Source: Flammula alnicola
Lineage: Eukaryota; Basidiomycota; Agaricomycetes; Agaricales; Strophariaceae
Assembly (NCBI GenBank): GCA_015499995.1
Contig: JADNRV010000085.1
Location: forward strand, 1-64,000
Reading direction: 5' to 3'
Length of the DNA: 64,000 nt
Position numbers and translations under genes: made by a program. The notes under the pieces were generated by a model. The model saw only the letters and a list, made by a program, of their open reading frames with translations, searched no databases and was not told where the DNA came from. Shown in pieces: positions 32,953-43,165 of this stretch. Position 1 is the stretch's first letter. Each line of letters opens with the position of its first letter.

Positions 32953-33234
32953 TGTAACGAACTTCTCGGCTATTCCGCCCCGGATTCTATTTTTATCGTT
33001 CTTAGTTAGCCTCATTGATCACTCTCTTTTACCGCGCGTCTAGTTAATTCCTAAATACTAGCCATCCTCTCAGTCATTTCTAATATCCTAGTCAGCCTCC
33101 TATTCAGCCTCCTATTCCATTTCTCCCTATATAAAGACACTCGTTTCCTGGTATCTAGTCGTAGGATCAACACAGTGTACGATCTTTTCCTCCGAATTCA
33201 TCCCTCATTCCATATTCGGACTTGATCTCTTACA
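32953..33234 (+). repeat. 3' LTR (282 bp), preceded by a purine tract
   Basis: Complete LTR TGTAACG...TTACA with TATATAAA at 33128-33135. Directly upstream, AAGAAGGGGGTAA at 32940-32952 is the polypurine tract that primes plus-strand synthesis; it abuts the pol stop codon. Confidence 0.95.
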
Positions 33235-33239
33235 TGGAC

Positions 33240-33610
33240 CTTGACAGTTTGACTTTACAGAAGCAAACTGTAACCTCAAGTTTCTACGTCAATTGACCTA
33301 ACCTTGTCGAATTCATTCTGATGAAGTTCGCTGTCTAGGCTTGCTATTGGAATCTACAAAGGACATTTCAACAATGTATAGAAGATAAACTGAGTGTCGC
33401 TTCAGATAGTCATCTAATCATTTTGTAGCAACTCCTGCTATTCGCCGTCCAGTGATTCCCAGGCCATGCAATTCATCACAGAATTTGACGATTATCTTTA
33501 TATTGATACTTCTAACATGCCATAATGTGAGGATGAAGTTTGATCATTGCATCGGCCAAGGACCTTTTATAGAGCCCTCAGACCAGAGGTGAGTTCAATG
33601 CACTGTTGCG
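33240..33610 (+). repeat. Spacer repeat (copy 2 of 3)
   Basis: The right half of the spacer interrupted by the gypsy element. It matches 35890-36294 and the inverse of 8540-8180 and ends in GGTGAGTTCAATGCACTG. A short inverse trace of PMI exon 1 (AATCATATTGCT) follows at about 33637-33648, leading into F-box copy D. Confidence 0.8.
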
Positions 33611-33803
33611 TTTATTGCCTGTTGCCTGTTTTCCTCCAATCATATTGCTAGTCCAGACCGTGACAGTGTGCCGACGGTGCCGGTCAGACCGCGGAGCTTG
33701 AACTTTACTGACAGGCAAAACCGGTAAACGATCTTGTTCCCTTGGCACAAACTGAGCGTCGCGAGAGGCGATCCCAACGACAAACCACAAATATCGCAAG
33801 CAA

Positions 33804-35318
33804 ATGTCTCGAATCAGAAACCTACCTATTGAGCTAATGTCGCTCATTTTTAATCTCGTTTACGAATCCTCTCGCAAGCTCGTTGATCCCGAGTACTACG
33901 AAGACCCAGAAATGGCCCATTTCTTGCAGTCCCCAAACCCACCAGAAACAACATGGGCTAGCGACAACTTGCGCGACCCAGCCCTATTCCCATTCAACGT
34001 CGCATGGGTCTGCAATTTATGGCGGGACGTGCTTTCGGACTCACCAGAGTACTGGACGCGCATGTGTTTTGACGTGGTCAACGACCCAACACTATTATTG
34101 GATGCATTTACATGGTCGAAAGACTCCAAAATCTGTGTTTTGGTATTCTCCAGCGCGAATGACTTGACTGAGGAAGGGAAGATCCGGGAAAGTAGTCGAG
34201 CAGAGTCCATCGCTAAACACCTGCAACCACATATTGAACGATGCACCTCGATTGTCTTCGATCTTACATTCGCATCATCCCTTCCTTCTCCAACTCTATT
34301 TCTCGCATGGGATGCTCTCTTCCTCGAGCATTTGACACTCGAGGGCCGGATACATGACCTTATGCACGTCATCGACAATGGAAAAAGTACCAGAATCACG
34401 CGTAGCCTCGTGCCAGTCAAATTTCCAAAACTGACAAAGCTTTCCATGAGCGGTATCGCATTCATGGACATCCTCCATCTGGGAGATGATTGGCTCGCAA
34501 CAGTGAAAGTTGGTCCCTACCTTATCCTTTACATCTCCGATTTTCAGTTCCAGACCATGAAGCCCTGTCCAACCGACAGTAGCAGCACATTTGACTTCAT
34601 GCGTCTCATCTCGGCGTTAAATCCTGGGGGAGGTATCCATTTGAAGAATCTTTCCTTATCATGTAGGCCGCATAAAAGAAGGGATACTGAACATTCGTAC
34701 GATCTCTATTCATGGTCGATGTCTTTCGACAACGTTTCAACCGGTTTCATCATGGAATTCTTCCAACTCGCCACATGGACTGCAGACTACACCACTTTTT
34801 CTCATTGTTCCGTTCCTTCAGTCTCTGGTAACTTCTCAAGTCAGTACCTGACGATTGAACATATACCCTCGTCCAACACCTCTCATGACGACGACAGTCT
34901 CTATAACGTCATCTCTATGTGGAACAGTTGTGGTAACCTGATAGTGACTTCATGTTCCTCCTTTGACGACAAATTCCTTCAATGGCTTGGAGGAGAAGGA
35001 GAGGATGGAACAATAATAGAAACCGAGGGGATAGTCGCTCTTGACGTTCACGATTGCACAAACTTCACAGCAGGCGCCCTGCGCCGTCTGATCGACATTC
35101 TGAATGACCTTGCCACCTTTGAGCTGCAAGAGCAGGAAGGTTGGCAAGACGGCGAGCGATTGGAATCTGTGACTGTATATGGTAGAGGCCCTGCGTTAGA
35201 TGACGAAGATCTGGAGTGGTTTCAGCGCAGCGGCGGTGAGACCCATCTTCACTGGTGTGTGAAGGGCGCCGACGGGTCTGAAGTCAACTTGGAACGTAAG
35301 CCAGCCTCGTGGGGTTAA
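33804..35318 (+). CDS. F-box protein, copy D (intact)
   Basis: Single open frame of 504 codons, starting MSRIRNLPIELMSLIFNLVY as in copy A and ending NLERKPASWG. The F-box-like domain spans about residues 5-95 (LPIELMSLIF, VCNLWRDVLSDSPEYWTR). The C-terminal part has the repeated hydrophobic pattern of Agaricomycete F-box proteins (for example KLTKLSMSGIAFMDILHL, NFTAGALRRLIDIL). It lacks the MITE and frameshift of copy C and carries a C-terminal ELQEQEGWQDGERLESVTV segment shared with copy C but shorter in copy A. It is flanked by spacer repeats on both sides and so forms one unit of a tandem F-box array. The substrate is unknown. Confidence 0.82.
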   Translation: MSRIRNLPIELMSLIFNLVYESSRKLVDPEYYEDPEMAHFLQSPNPPETTWASDNLRDPALFPFNVAWVCNLWRDVLSDSPEYWTRMCFDVVNDPTLLLDAFTWSKDSKICVLVFSSANDLTEEGKIRESSRAESIAKHLQPHIERCTSIVFDLTFASSLPSPTLFLAWDALFLEHLTLEGRIHDLMHVIDNGKSTRITRSLVPVKFPKLTKLSMSGIAFMDILHLGDDWLATVKVGPYLILYISDFQFQTMKPCPTDSSSTFDFMRLISALNPGGGIHLKNLSLSCRPHKRRDTEHSYDLYSWSMSFDNVSTGFIMEFFQLATWTADYTTFSHCSVPSVSGNFSSQYLTIEHIPSSNTSHDDDSLYNVISMWNSCGNLIVTSCSSFDDKFLQWLGGEGEDGTIIETEGIVALDVHDCTNFTAGALRRLIDILNDLATFELQEQEGWQDGERLESVTVYGRGPALDDEDLEWFQRSGGETHLHWCVKGADGSEVNLERKPASWG

Positions 35319-36294
35319 CTTATTTATGCATAGTGACATGCACTTCGTTGGCTGTTATCTCATACAGTTAGAACAATACTAAGTACATACATTTAGACTT
35401 CTGATACAAGTTCGCAGTTGTCCAGTGTATCCGCCGCGATCTGATATGACCAAGGCAGTACTAGTGATATCGGTCAGTGGATACTTCGCTGGTCCAAAAA
35501 AGATTCTGATTCTTCCTCACCTATCTAAAGTATTCATGTTTGAATTGGCAAAGTTCCAGCTCTGGGATTGGCGGAACAACTGTCCGGAACATAGGTCTTG
35601 CAGCGGGTATGAGGGCCGCGGTCCGAGCAAGATTAGGCGCTGAAACATAAGTTCATCGATATTGACACCTCCAGGCACCGATAGTAAGCGCGTGTTCACT
35701 GGCATGAACAATGCTCTTGTGCAAATTGAGCAACAGTCTCGAAGGAAGTCATTAGTGGATGTTATGACGTTGAGTGAACCCTACTTGAGATTATTTCCCT
35801 GGAGCACATTGTCACTGCAGACCCTTTAACAGGCCTGAGTAGTACGGACATGCCAGCCAGGCCGAGAAATGTACAACTTGCAGACCTTGAAGCTTGAAGC
35901 TTGAACGTTGAACGTTGAACGTTTGACTTTAGAGAAGCAAACGATAATCTCAAATTTCTACGTCCATCGACCAAACCTTTTCTGAATTCATTCTGACGGA
36001 GTCCGTTGTTTAAGCCTGCTACTATCGGAATCTACAAAGGTCATCTCAGCAATGTATAGAAGATACAGGTATCACTTCGGATACCCATCTAATCATTTTG
36101 TAGCATCTCCCGCTATTCGAAGTCCAGCGCTTTCCAGGCCATGAGGTTCTTCACATAATTTGACGATCTGTCTTTTACCATATATTGATACTTCGAACAT
36201 GCCATAAGGCATTGATAATGTCTGTATACAACGAGACGACGTGAGGATGAAGTTTGATCATTGCATCGGCCAAGGACCTTTTGTATAGCCCTCA
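35319..36294. repeat. F-box 3' flank and spacer repeat (copy 3, left part)
   Basis: No convincing gene. It matches 23283-23801 and then 33240-33590. A short direct repeat, CTTGAAGCTTGAA / CTTGAACGTTGAACGTTGAACG, lies at 35886-35920, at the point that corresponds to the gypsy target in the other unit. The spacer continues after the TIR element at 40796. Confidence 0.75.
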
Positions 36295-39200
36295 CACTGG
36301 AGGCAAACAACGAGGCGGTTGATTTTGAACTGCCTTTAGGTCGGTTGATGAGGCGGTTGAAACACAGTTGACTCACGGTTGACTCACGGCTTGTTCCAAT
36401 CGCAGCGATGCGGCCCGGAGCCACATGTCTAGTGGTCACACTTAATTTCTACACTCTATTCACAACAGCACAACCTCCACAATGTCAGCTCTCTCAGCTT
36501 CTTCCCCTCGTGGTGACCACCTTCAAGCCACAGCGACCTCCTCTCTGACCTCAGGTTCTCGCTCGAGATCATGCCAGGATTGTGCAAATATGTCTTCACC
36601 CCCACGGCATGTGCAGAGATCATAACGAAACTTTATGTCACGTTCATGGGTCAATACCCGCAAATGTTTCTGCCCGGTGGCGTCTCGCAGGTGTCAATGT
36701 CCTGCTCAGTGAATATCAGGCATCGATAGGGTTCGGAGGGGCCACCGGTGCCTGGCAAACCTGTAGCCATATGATAATACGAGGTTTGCGAATTCGTTGT
36801 GAGTTCAACATGCCCAGCAAAAATCTGGTTCTGGGCGATTCCGGGACCAATCCATGCCGGTCCAAATTTTTCGCATTCGCACAGTCCCAACGGGCTTGCC
36901 TTCCCCCACTCCTCCTTCGGGCGTTCAACAGTTCTAACGACACAATATGCTATCAGATTGCTTACCGAGATTTGTTATGAACTGTAAGCGCATCTCCGCT
37001 AGCGCATTTTCGACCTTTACTTACTCTAGTTTCGTCCAAATAGGCACGACCTAGCCATTTCTTGCTCTCTCCCTCTACCGTCGACTCGCGATCATGACGG
37101 TGGATCATGCTGGAAAACAAAAGTCTGCAGTTCGACTATTCTCATCCTGTAGTAGGACCTGTACGGATTTGCTTATTTCTACGTAAACCGCAGTCATGAC
37201 TATGCACTTTGACCTCAACCTTCCCTTCTCTCTTTGCATAGCCGACGATCTTACTGTATTGATGCATATACGCCGTTAGAACTTGGAACTGTCTGTGGAT
37301 CAACTGGCGCTCAGTATGGCAGGGGGTGGTACTAACTTAACGCCACATTTTCGTTCTCTAGTGTTCGATTCAACAACCATACCTAGCAACCATAATGGGA
37401 TTGAGCATATGAAGAGATGAGCTGGCGTTTGAGATTCTGTGTGGAATGAGGTTAGCCTACCATTGTTTTGTGGGATGGAGAATGTACTAACCTAATGTCA
37501 TACTTATGCTCTATTTAGTCCTCATACGAAGACGAAAACTTTTGTCAGCGAATACGATGCATACTTATGTAGGAGGACGATGTCGCTCAGCATAGCGCGG
37601 AGACTGGATGGGAAGACGAGGACATGAGTGATGAAAAAGGTAAGCAATGGGCTCATCACTCACAAAGAAAGTTACCGACAGATTTCTAGGATTGTCATCG
37701 AAGGAAACATGACGCCAACGTGTCAGGTCATAATGACGTCGGGGTAGAAAGCAAAGGTCTGCTCTCATCATACGGTTTTTGCTTGTTTACTTCTCATAAA
37801 CTATTGACTGTCTAGTACCTGCTATGATTAGTCAGTGCCCCTGTTGCTTCTACATATTAGGATCTCGTTTTCGATGCATACATGCGAACCCAGCTGACCC
37901 CATCTCGCGCGGAGAACCGGGGCAGGCTGGAAAGCGTATCCTTCCAACATTCGCTCTGCCAGAAGAGCTTCGACATTGTTTCTGTGATGTCGAGTTTTAA
38001 ACGAAGGTTTAACTCGGTGACAAGTATCGTCGAGAGGCCCGTGGGTGGAGCAGAGTCTTCGGATTCTGCCCCAGCATGCCCCATGCGACCTCGAAAGCTT
38101 TTCCACCCATACAGAAACCACATATCCACCCCAACTTACACTTCATCTCCCGCGCCCCTCACGCCCGCATCATCACTCTCATCCCATGACAATAACCGCC
38201 CTACTATACCATCTCTGTCGACCAACACTTCATCTCGCTTGATATGCCCTCGCAAACCACAGGCCGGCCGCTCCATCACCTATAACCAACTCCATCAACA
38301 CGTAGCCACAGCCAACCGCCTATTCTCGTGGGATACACCATTCAGTGTTCACCACAGAGAAGACCTGGCCAAATCCCTTCCCCCCTCTCTCGTCAACTCC
38401 GCCCTCATGTTTACCCGGGGCGCGCTGGCCCCCAACACCAAAAACACCTACGCCGCAGGCCCTCTGCGCTTCACGCAGTTCTGCGACACATGGGACATAA
38501 GCGAAGAGGCGCGGATGCCAGCATCATACGCCCTCCTGTGCGCTTTCATTGGCATGCACAAGGGCATGTAGTCGGGCAACATGATTTGCTCGTGGATATC
38601 AGGCTTGCGGAGCTGGCACGTCGTGAACCATGCCCCATGGTACGGCGACGACGACTGGGTTCACTTAGCCCGCGTCTCAGCCAACAAGGAGGGTACAAAA
38701 CATAAGTGCCCCCTCCGCGCTCCGGTTTCAGTTGAACACCTTGCGGCCCTTCGCCGTGCCATCTCACTCCATAACCCTTTTCACACGGCCGTGTGGGCGT
38801 CGCACTTTGTACATTTTTTGGGTGCCGTCGTTTGGGAGAAACGACGGTCACCACCGCTGTGGCATTTGATGAGAAGTACCATGTACTTCGTTCTACCACG
38901 TACGCTGCCATCCTCTTCATTCTCCATACCATCACTCTAAACCCCATACAGTGTCCATTTCCATCAGCTACGCGACGGCACCCGCTCCGTGAGCTTCCAT
39001 ATTCCTTGGACCAAAACAACGAAGGAGCTTGGGTCTTCGGTCATCCTAACGGCACGCAACGACACTCTATGCCCCTTCACAGCCCTGAAGAACCACCTCG
39101 CAGTTAACCCATCCATTCCCCCATCCTCAGCTCTCTTTGCATACACCACTCCTTCCGGCGCACACAAAAACCTTCTCAAACACAACTTTCTCAACTTCGT

Positions 39201-40792
39201 CACAAACATATGGTCCTCAGCCATGCTCGCACATGTTCTCGGGCATAGCAAAATTGTCGCCACTACGGGCGGCTGGACCTCGCTCGTGTTCCTACTCTAC
39301 TGGCGTCACATGGAAGAAATCCTTCCGATGAGCACTTCTAAAGCTTATAACAAGACTCATTTTGACAACTTGGCGATAATCTTCGAACAATTCCGTATCA
39401 ACCACAATATTCCTTTGTCCCTTATCACTGCTTCTGATGGTAACCTTACTGTATAAATATTACTACCTTGACTCCGACATCTGGGCCGAAGTCCTCTGTG
39501 AGGACCTTCAAAATTTCCAAACTGAATCAACAATGATTCTCGACACTTGCTCCCCATTGATCTGTGCATTTATTGGAAGTGTTGTCGAGGAACTGAACCA
39601 CAATAATATGTACATTTTACGCCATCGAAACTGGCCTTCTTGGCCATGGCATTGCCAGCAGCGTGCTTAAATTGCTCAACAATGACTCAAGGATCATCGG
39701 TCACAGTGGGCTGAATTTATCAAGCGTCAGTCATCATTCATGCAGTATAATTGGCGAAGTAGCTTACTGTAACGTATCCATGAACACCTGGAATGAGATG
39801 GAATTGTCTGCCGCGAGCGCTGATTGCTGAGGATGCGAGCAGGCTGGAAGGAGCGGTAATGGCTGCGAACATGCAGAAGGGAGGTCTCGCTCATTTCAAC
39901 ACAAGAAACATGTTACTTACCTATCCCAATGGCTACACAGTCCGTCGCTCCTCATCAGGAGAACGATGCCTCAAATCCTGGAGAAGTGTAAGCGCGGCTC
40001 GAGCCCGACTGGCAAAGAGGGTGGTAGTGGTGGAGGGACATATCCAAGCCCACTGGTATGTCGTTTTCCCGACCTCGGATGGTGCTCGCTGATGTGAATA
40101 AACGTCTTGCGCTACATTTCTGTTCCCCTCTTGTACTCGCTCGCACCCTCTGTCTCTGTCCATTTGACCCTGGCTGCTGTGGCACTGCCAGCCTTGTGCA
40201 GTGGTAAGTGTCCTTTATCGCCACCCATCCACATCTTAATCTGTACACAATCTGTATGGTGTCCCGCTGATGTTTCCATATGACGAAGAAGAGCATCTCT
40301 TGATGCCCTTGCTGCCTCTCCTCGTCACGCTGAACATGACCTCGGACACGAACACTCAGCGACTGCATTCGACGCCTTTTAGAAGGCGCTCCCCTTGGTG
40401 GTGATGAGATGAGCCTCGTCCTCGGACAAGACAACAGCGGCGTCCAAAGAGGCAAGCAACACCAGGCGGCTCCCGTGCGAAGTCCCAGATGCCCAACAAA
40501 CCTTGAACAAACCCGGACAACATCCATTGATGGGAGCAGCAGACGTGGGATCGTTTTATCAAGTTGAGTCCTCGGATCTCTATAGACTATTATGTAGTAC
40601 TATCATGGATGTTCGGTCGGTCGCGAGCAGGGCAGACTCAGATATGGTGGTGACGGTAGGCATGTGACTCCGGGCCGCATCGCCGCGATTCGAACAAGCG
40701 TGCATTAACCGTGAGTCAACCGTGTTTCAACCGCCTCATCAACCGACCTAAAGGCAGTTCAAACTCAACCGCCTCATTGTTTGCCTCCAGTG
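36295..40792. mobile_element. 4.5 kb CACTG-ended TIR element with 3-bp target duplication
   Basis: TIRs of about 132 bp at 36295-36428 and 40661-40792 begin CACTGGAGGCAAACAA and are closely similar, with few mismatches. TCA is present on both sides (36292-36294 and 40793-40795), and the unoccupied paralogous site (about 33570) reads CCCTCAGACCAGAGG. CACTR ends with a 3-bp duplication are the pattern of CACTA/CMC-type DNA transposons. No DDE transposase was found; the only recognisable ORF is a damaged tyrosine recombinase. Small frames at 36482-36625 (47 codons, MSALSASSPRGDHLQ) and 39793-40092 (99 codons) show no known domain. It is absent from the inverted arm at 8.2 kb, so it arrived after the duplication or only in this arm. 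Confidence 0.85.
37882..39456 (+). pseudogene. Tyrosine recombinase-like ORF inside the TIR element, broken
   Basis: The frame starting at 37882 includes the core-binding style region LAPNTKNTYAAGPLRFTQFC and SYALLCAFIGMHKG. A TAG at 38569-38571 interrupts it, and the same frame continues SWISGLRSWHVVNHAPWYGD. Near 38,800 the frame shifts, after which LCTFFGCRRLGETTV gives the first catalytic Arg; it shifts again near 38,960 to SVSFHIPWTKTTKELGSS. The C-terminal part reads AHVLGHS directly followed by KIVATTGGWTSLVFLLYWR: a segment of roughly 17 residues that in relatives carries the HxxR Arg appears deleted, while a Tyr near the expected nucleophile site is still present. Relatives are widespread in mushrooms and often annotated as DNA breaking-rejoining enzymes. 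This copy should be inactive. Confidence 0.75.
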
Positions 40793-41242
40793 TCAGAACA
40801 GAGGTGAGTTCAATGCACTGTTGCGTTTCACGGCGCAAGATTACCAATAAGAGATCCAAGCTGAGATCGTATATTTTACTCGGATTCAAGAACAGGGGTA
40901 GAACCGGTTTCTAATCCTGATTAAAGTTAAAAGTGGTGACTTCATTACTTTTTAGGTGTCCGCACTTCTCCATGTTGTGAAACGGTGTCCGGAAAAGGGA
41001 AGTCATCCTTCTCCCGGGTTTCAAGGGTATTTTCACCCGTTATTTTTTTAGTTCACCAACAAAACACCAAATCATCAATACAATCATTTGATAAGTAATT
41101 GCGGCTTAACTTTTGTCAGCACTGAGTTCAAGGTCTCCTGCCCCCTCCCCACGTCCCGCACCCCCGCCTTCCACCTCGGAACCACTGCATACAGAATTAT
41201 TGAGCATCCGAAAGTTAACGTTGCAAAAACCTCGGTGGATGG

Positions 41243-41712
41243 TAGGGATTGTCAGGGGTAACCCTGGGGTATTTTTGCTGTACCCTTACCCTTACCCACC
41301 AAAACCCCTACCCTCCACCAGGGGTAAGGGTTTTGGGGGGTATGGGTAAGGGTTTCTGAAAACCCAGGGGTATTTAATATTTTGGGGGGTATACCTGTTA
41401 AAATTGAGTGGAAACTGTTTTAAAATTTGTTTATTAATTAATTACATTGAATTAATCATTTTATAATGCTCTGTACAGTGTTCTCTTGGATTATAAGCCA
41501 AATTTGGGCACAAAATCAAGTAAAAAGACATAAAATAATTCTTTTCAGACATCTTTGGTATGCAAAAAGATCAGAAAATTTCTCTTGGCAATACCCCTGA
41601 CCCCTGCTGGGGGTAGGGGTTTTCCAAGGGTACAGAAATCTCAACCCTTACCCTTACCCCAGCATACCCTACCCAAAACCCCTGCGGGTTTTCAAACCCC
41701 TGACAATCACTA
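41243..41712. mobile_element. hAT-type MITE (470 bp), 8-bp target duplication
   Basis: Ends TAGGGATTGTCAGGGGT and the inverse of TAGTGATTGTCAGGGGT; flanked by GTGGATGG at 41235-41242 and 41713-41720. The interior is rich in acccttaccc and its complement and can fold back. The terminal TAGTGAT resembles that of the MITE at 21.7 kb, but the rest differs, so it is a sister family. Confidence 0.93.
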
Positions 41713-42286
41713 GTGGATGGCCAGACGGAGAGGGTAGCTGCACAAAAGGTAGGCTGCCGGCAGTCGCCTGCCGCTGTCAATTCATACAAAAGCCAAACAG
41801 GTTTCCTGTAAAGGCAACTAAACATGCAAACGACTACAAAGTGCATAGCACTGTATGCAATACCGTAGGGCTGTGTTGGACCATGCAAGCGGCCAACTTT
41901 TGTTATCTAAGTTCAGATCTTGCGACAATAAGTATGCGAACTCATTCAAGCGGCGACCTTTGTTGCCTACATGGTGCTGGAGGCGGCATGCCGACATAAC
42001 TTGTCACCAACCAACAGAACCAGATAGCCCTGCGGACTCTTCAGTGTCACACAAAACAATAAGCAAGTTCGCAGTCGGCCCCAAAATCTTCTGTTGAGAA
42101 TCGTTCATTTTCAGCCTGAGACTACTCACACGCCATCTCGCTGACATTTTGACAACAATTTTCTTTTGCCACAAGGAACAAATCTCTACGCTGCACTCAG
42201 TGATAAATGTCCTTTCTCGAGATTGCACGTAGGAAGAGGTAGCTTGCGGCGCCAGATCGGAGCCTGAAAGGCAACTGTATTGAGTA

Positions 42287-42960
42287 CAGATAGGACCCTG
42301 CTCTATACTGATAGATGTCCGATCCTGGTGCGGATATAAATGGGTCCCAAAATCGACCCATGTCCGATACCGATGCGGATATAAGTCCAAAAATTTGGGC
42401 CAATGTCCAATATATTTTTCGCACATAGATGCCAGTCGGTAGCGAAGGTCCGATCCTGATTCGGACATTTGTGAAGGTTTGTTGGTCATGCCTTGACCTT
42501 AGCACAACCAAACTGCGCCCGTTGATTTGATTTGACTTCTGTTCATCTCCCCTGTCGTAGTTGATCATCTTCCAATAAATCTGCCCCTCCGACACTCTCA
42601 AGAAAAAGACGCGGGAGAAGGATCAAGTGGGAGCAGTAGATGGTTTTGACATGGAAATAGATGAGCAGGGCGAGGGTTCAGAGGCATCGGAGGTGGAAGG
42701 AGATGCCTCAGAGCCTACACGGCCTTCATAAATACCCTCTTTTTTGTTTTACGCGTACTTTCTCTGCCAAATTGAGGTCCCATCCGCCGTGCGGATAGAT
42801 TTACCCTCAAAATATGTCTGATTGATATGCGGATACAAATGGGTCCAAAAACCTAGGTCGGATCAATATGCGTACATATTTCGCCAAATTTCGTCCGGAT
42901 ATAAGTGCCAAAATATGGCGATTTTGGATCGGACCTCTCTCAGCATAGAGCAGGGTCCTG
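42287..42960. mobile_element. Tc1/mariner-like MITE (674 bp), TA target
   Basis: The right end read inward is CAGGACCCTGCTCTATGCTG; the left end is the same with ATAG inserted after CAG. TA is present on both sides (42285-42286 and 42961-42962). Subterminal GTCCGATCC words and repeated gcggatataa(a/g)tg motifs fill the inside. It is non-coding. Confidence 0.8.
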
Positions 42961-43165
42961 TACAGATTAACGCCAGACTTAGCCATGCAGGGTTCAAGCT
43001 CAAGGGTTACCATTGCTCATATGATGGTTTCTGATGCCCCCTTTCAGCGCTCTTTAACACTGCATGGTTACCTCGTGCACCCTTTCTTCTTCCCGTCACC
43101 CCCCTTACCCCCCTTCCTTTCACGCTTGCAGGACGAGTAAGTGATTGCAGATATACTAGTAACAG

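Larger units (their letters stand above)
23802..33239 (+). mobile_element. Ty3/gypsy chromovirus retrotransposon with split 5' LTR
   Basis: The element spans 23807-33234, bounded by TGTAACG...TTACA LTRs and a 5-bp target duplication TGGAC (23802-23806 and 33235-33239). The order is 5' LTR (split), gag with a CCHC knuckle, protease, reverse transcriptase with YLDD, RNase H, integrase and a C-terminal chromodomain-like segment, then a purine tract and the 3' LTR. This order and the chromodomain mark a chromovirus of the Metaviridae type found in fungi. Without its 3.35 kb nested insert it would be about 6.1 kb. The LTRs differ at only two bases by eye, yet several stops and frameshifts break gag and pol. 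It sits in the spacer behind F-box copy C; the same spacer is whole elsewhere in the window. Confidence 0.95.
40967..43017. mobile_element. 2 kb composite insertion in the second inverted arm
   Basis: Compared with the arm at 8.04-7.9 kb, homology leaves at about 40966 (after GGTGTCCGCACT) and returns at about 43018 (GATGCC...GCGCTCTTTAAC), replacing about 110 bp. It contains a hAT MITE and a TA-flanked MITE, both complete, within about 0.9 kb of further sequence that I cannot classify. No gene is recognised; a 161-codon minus-strand frame (42489-42004) mostly overlaps the second MITE. Confidence 0.7.
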
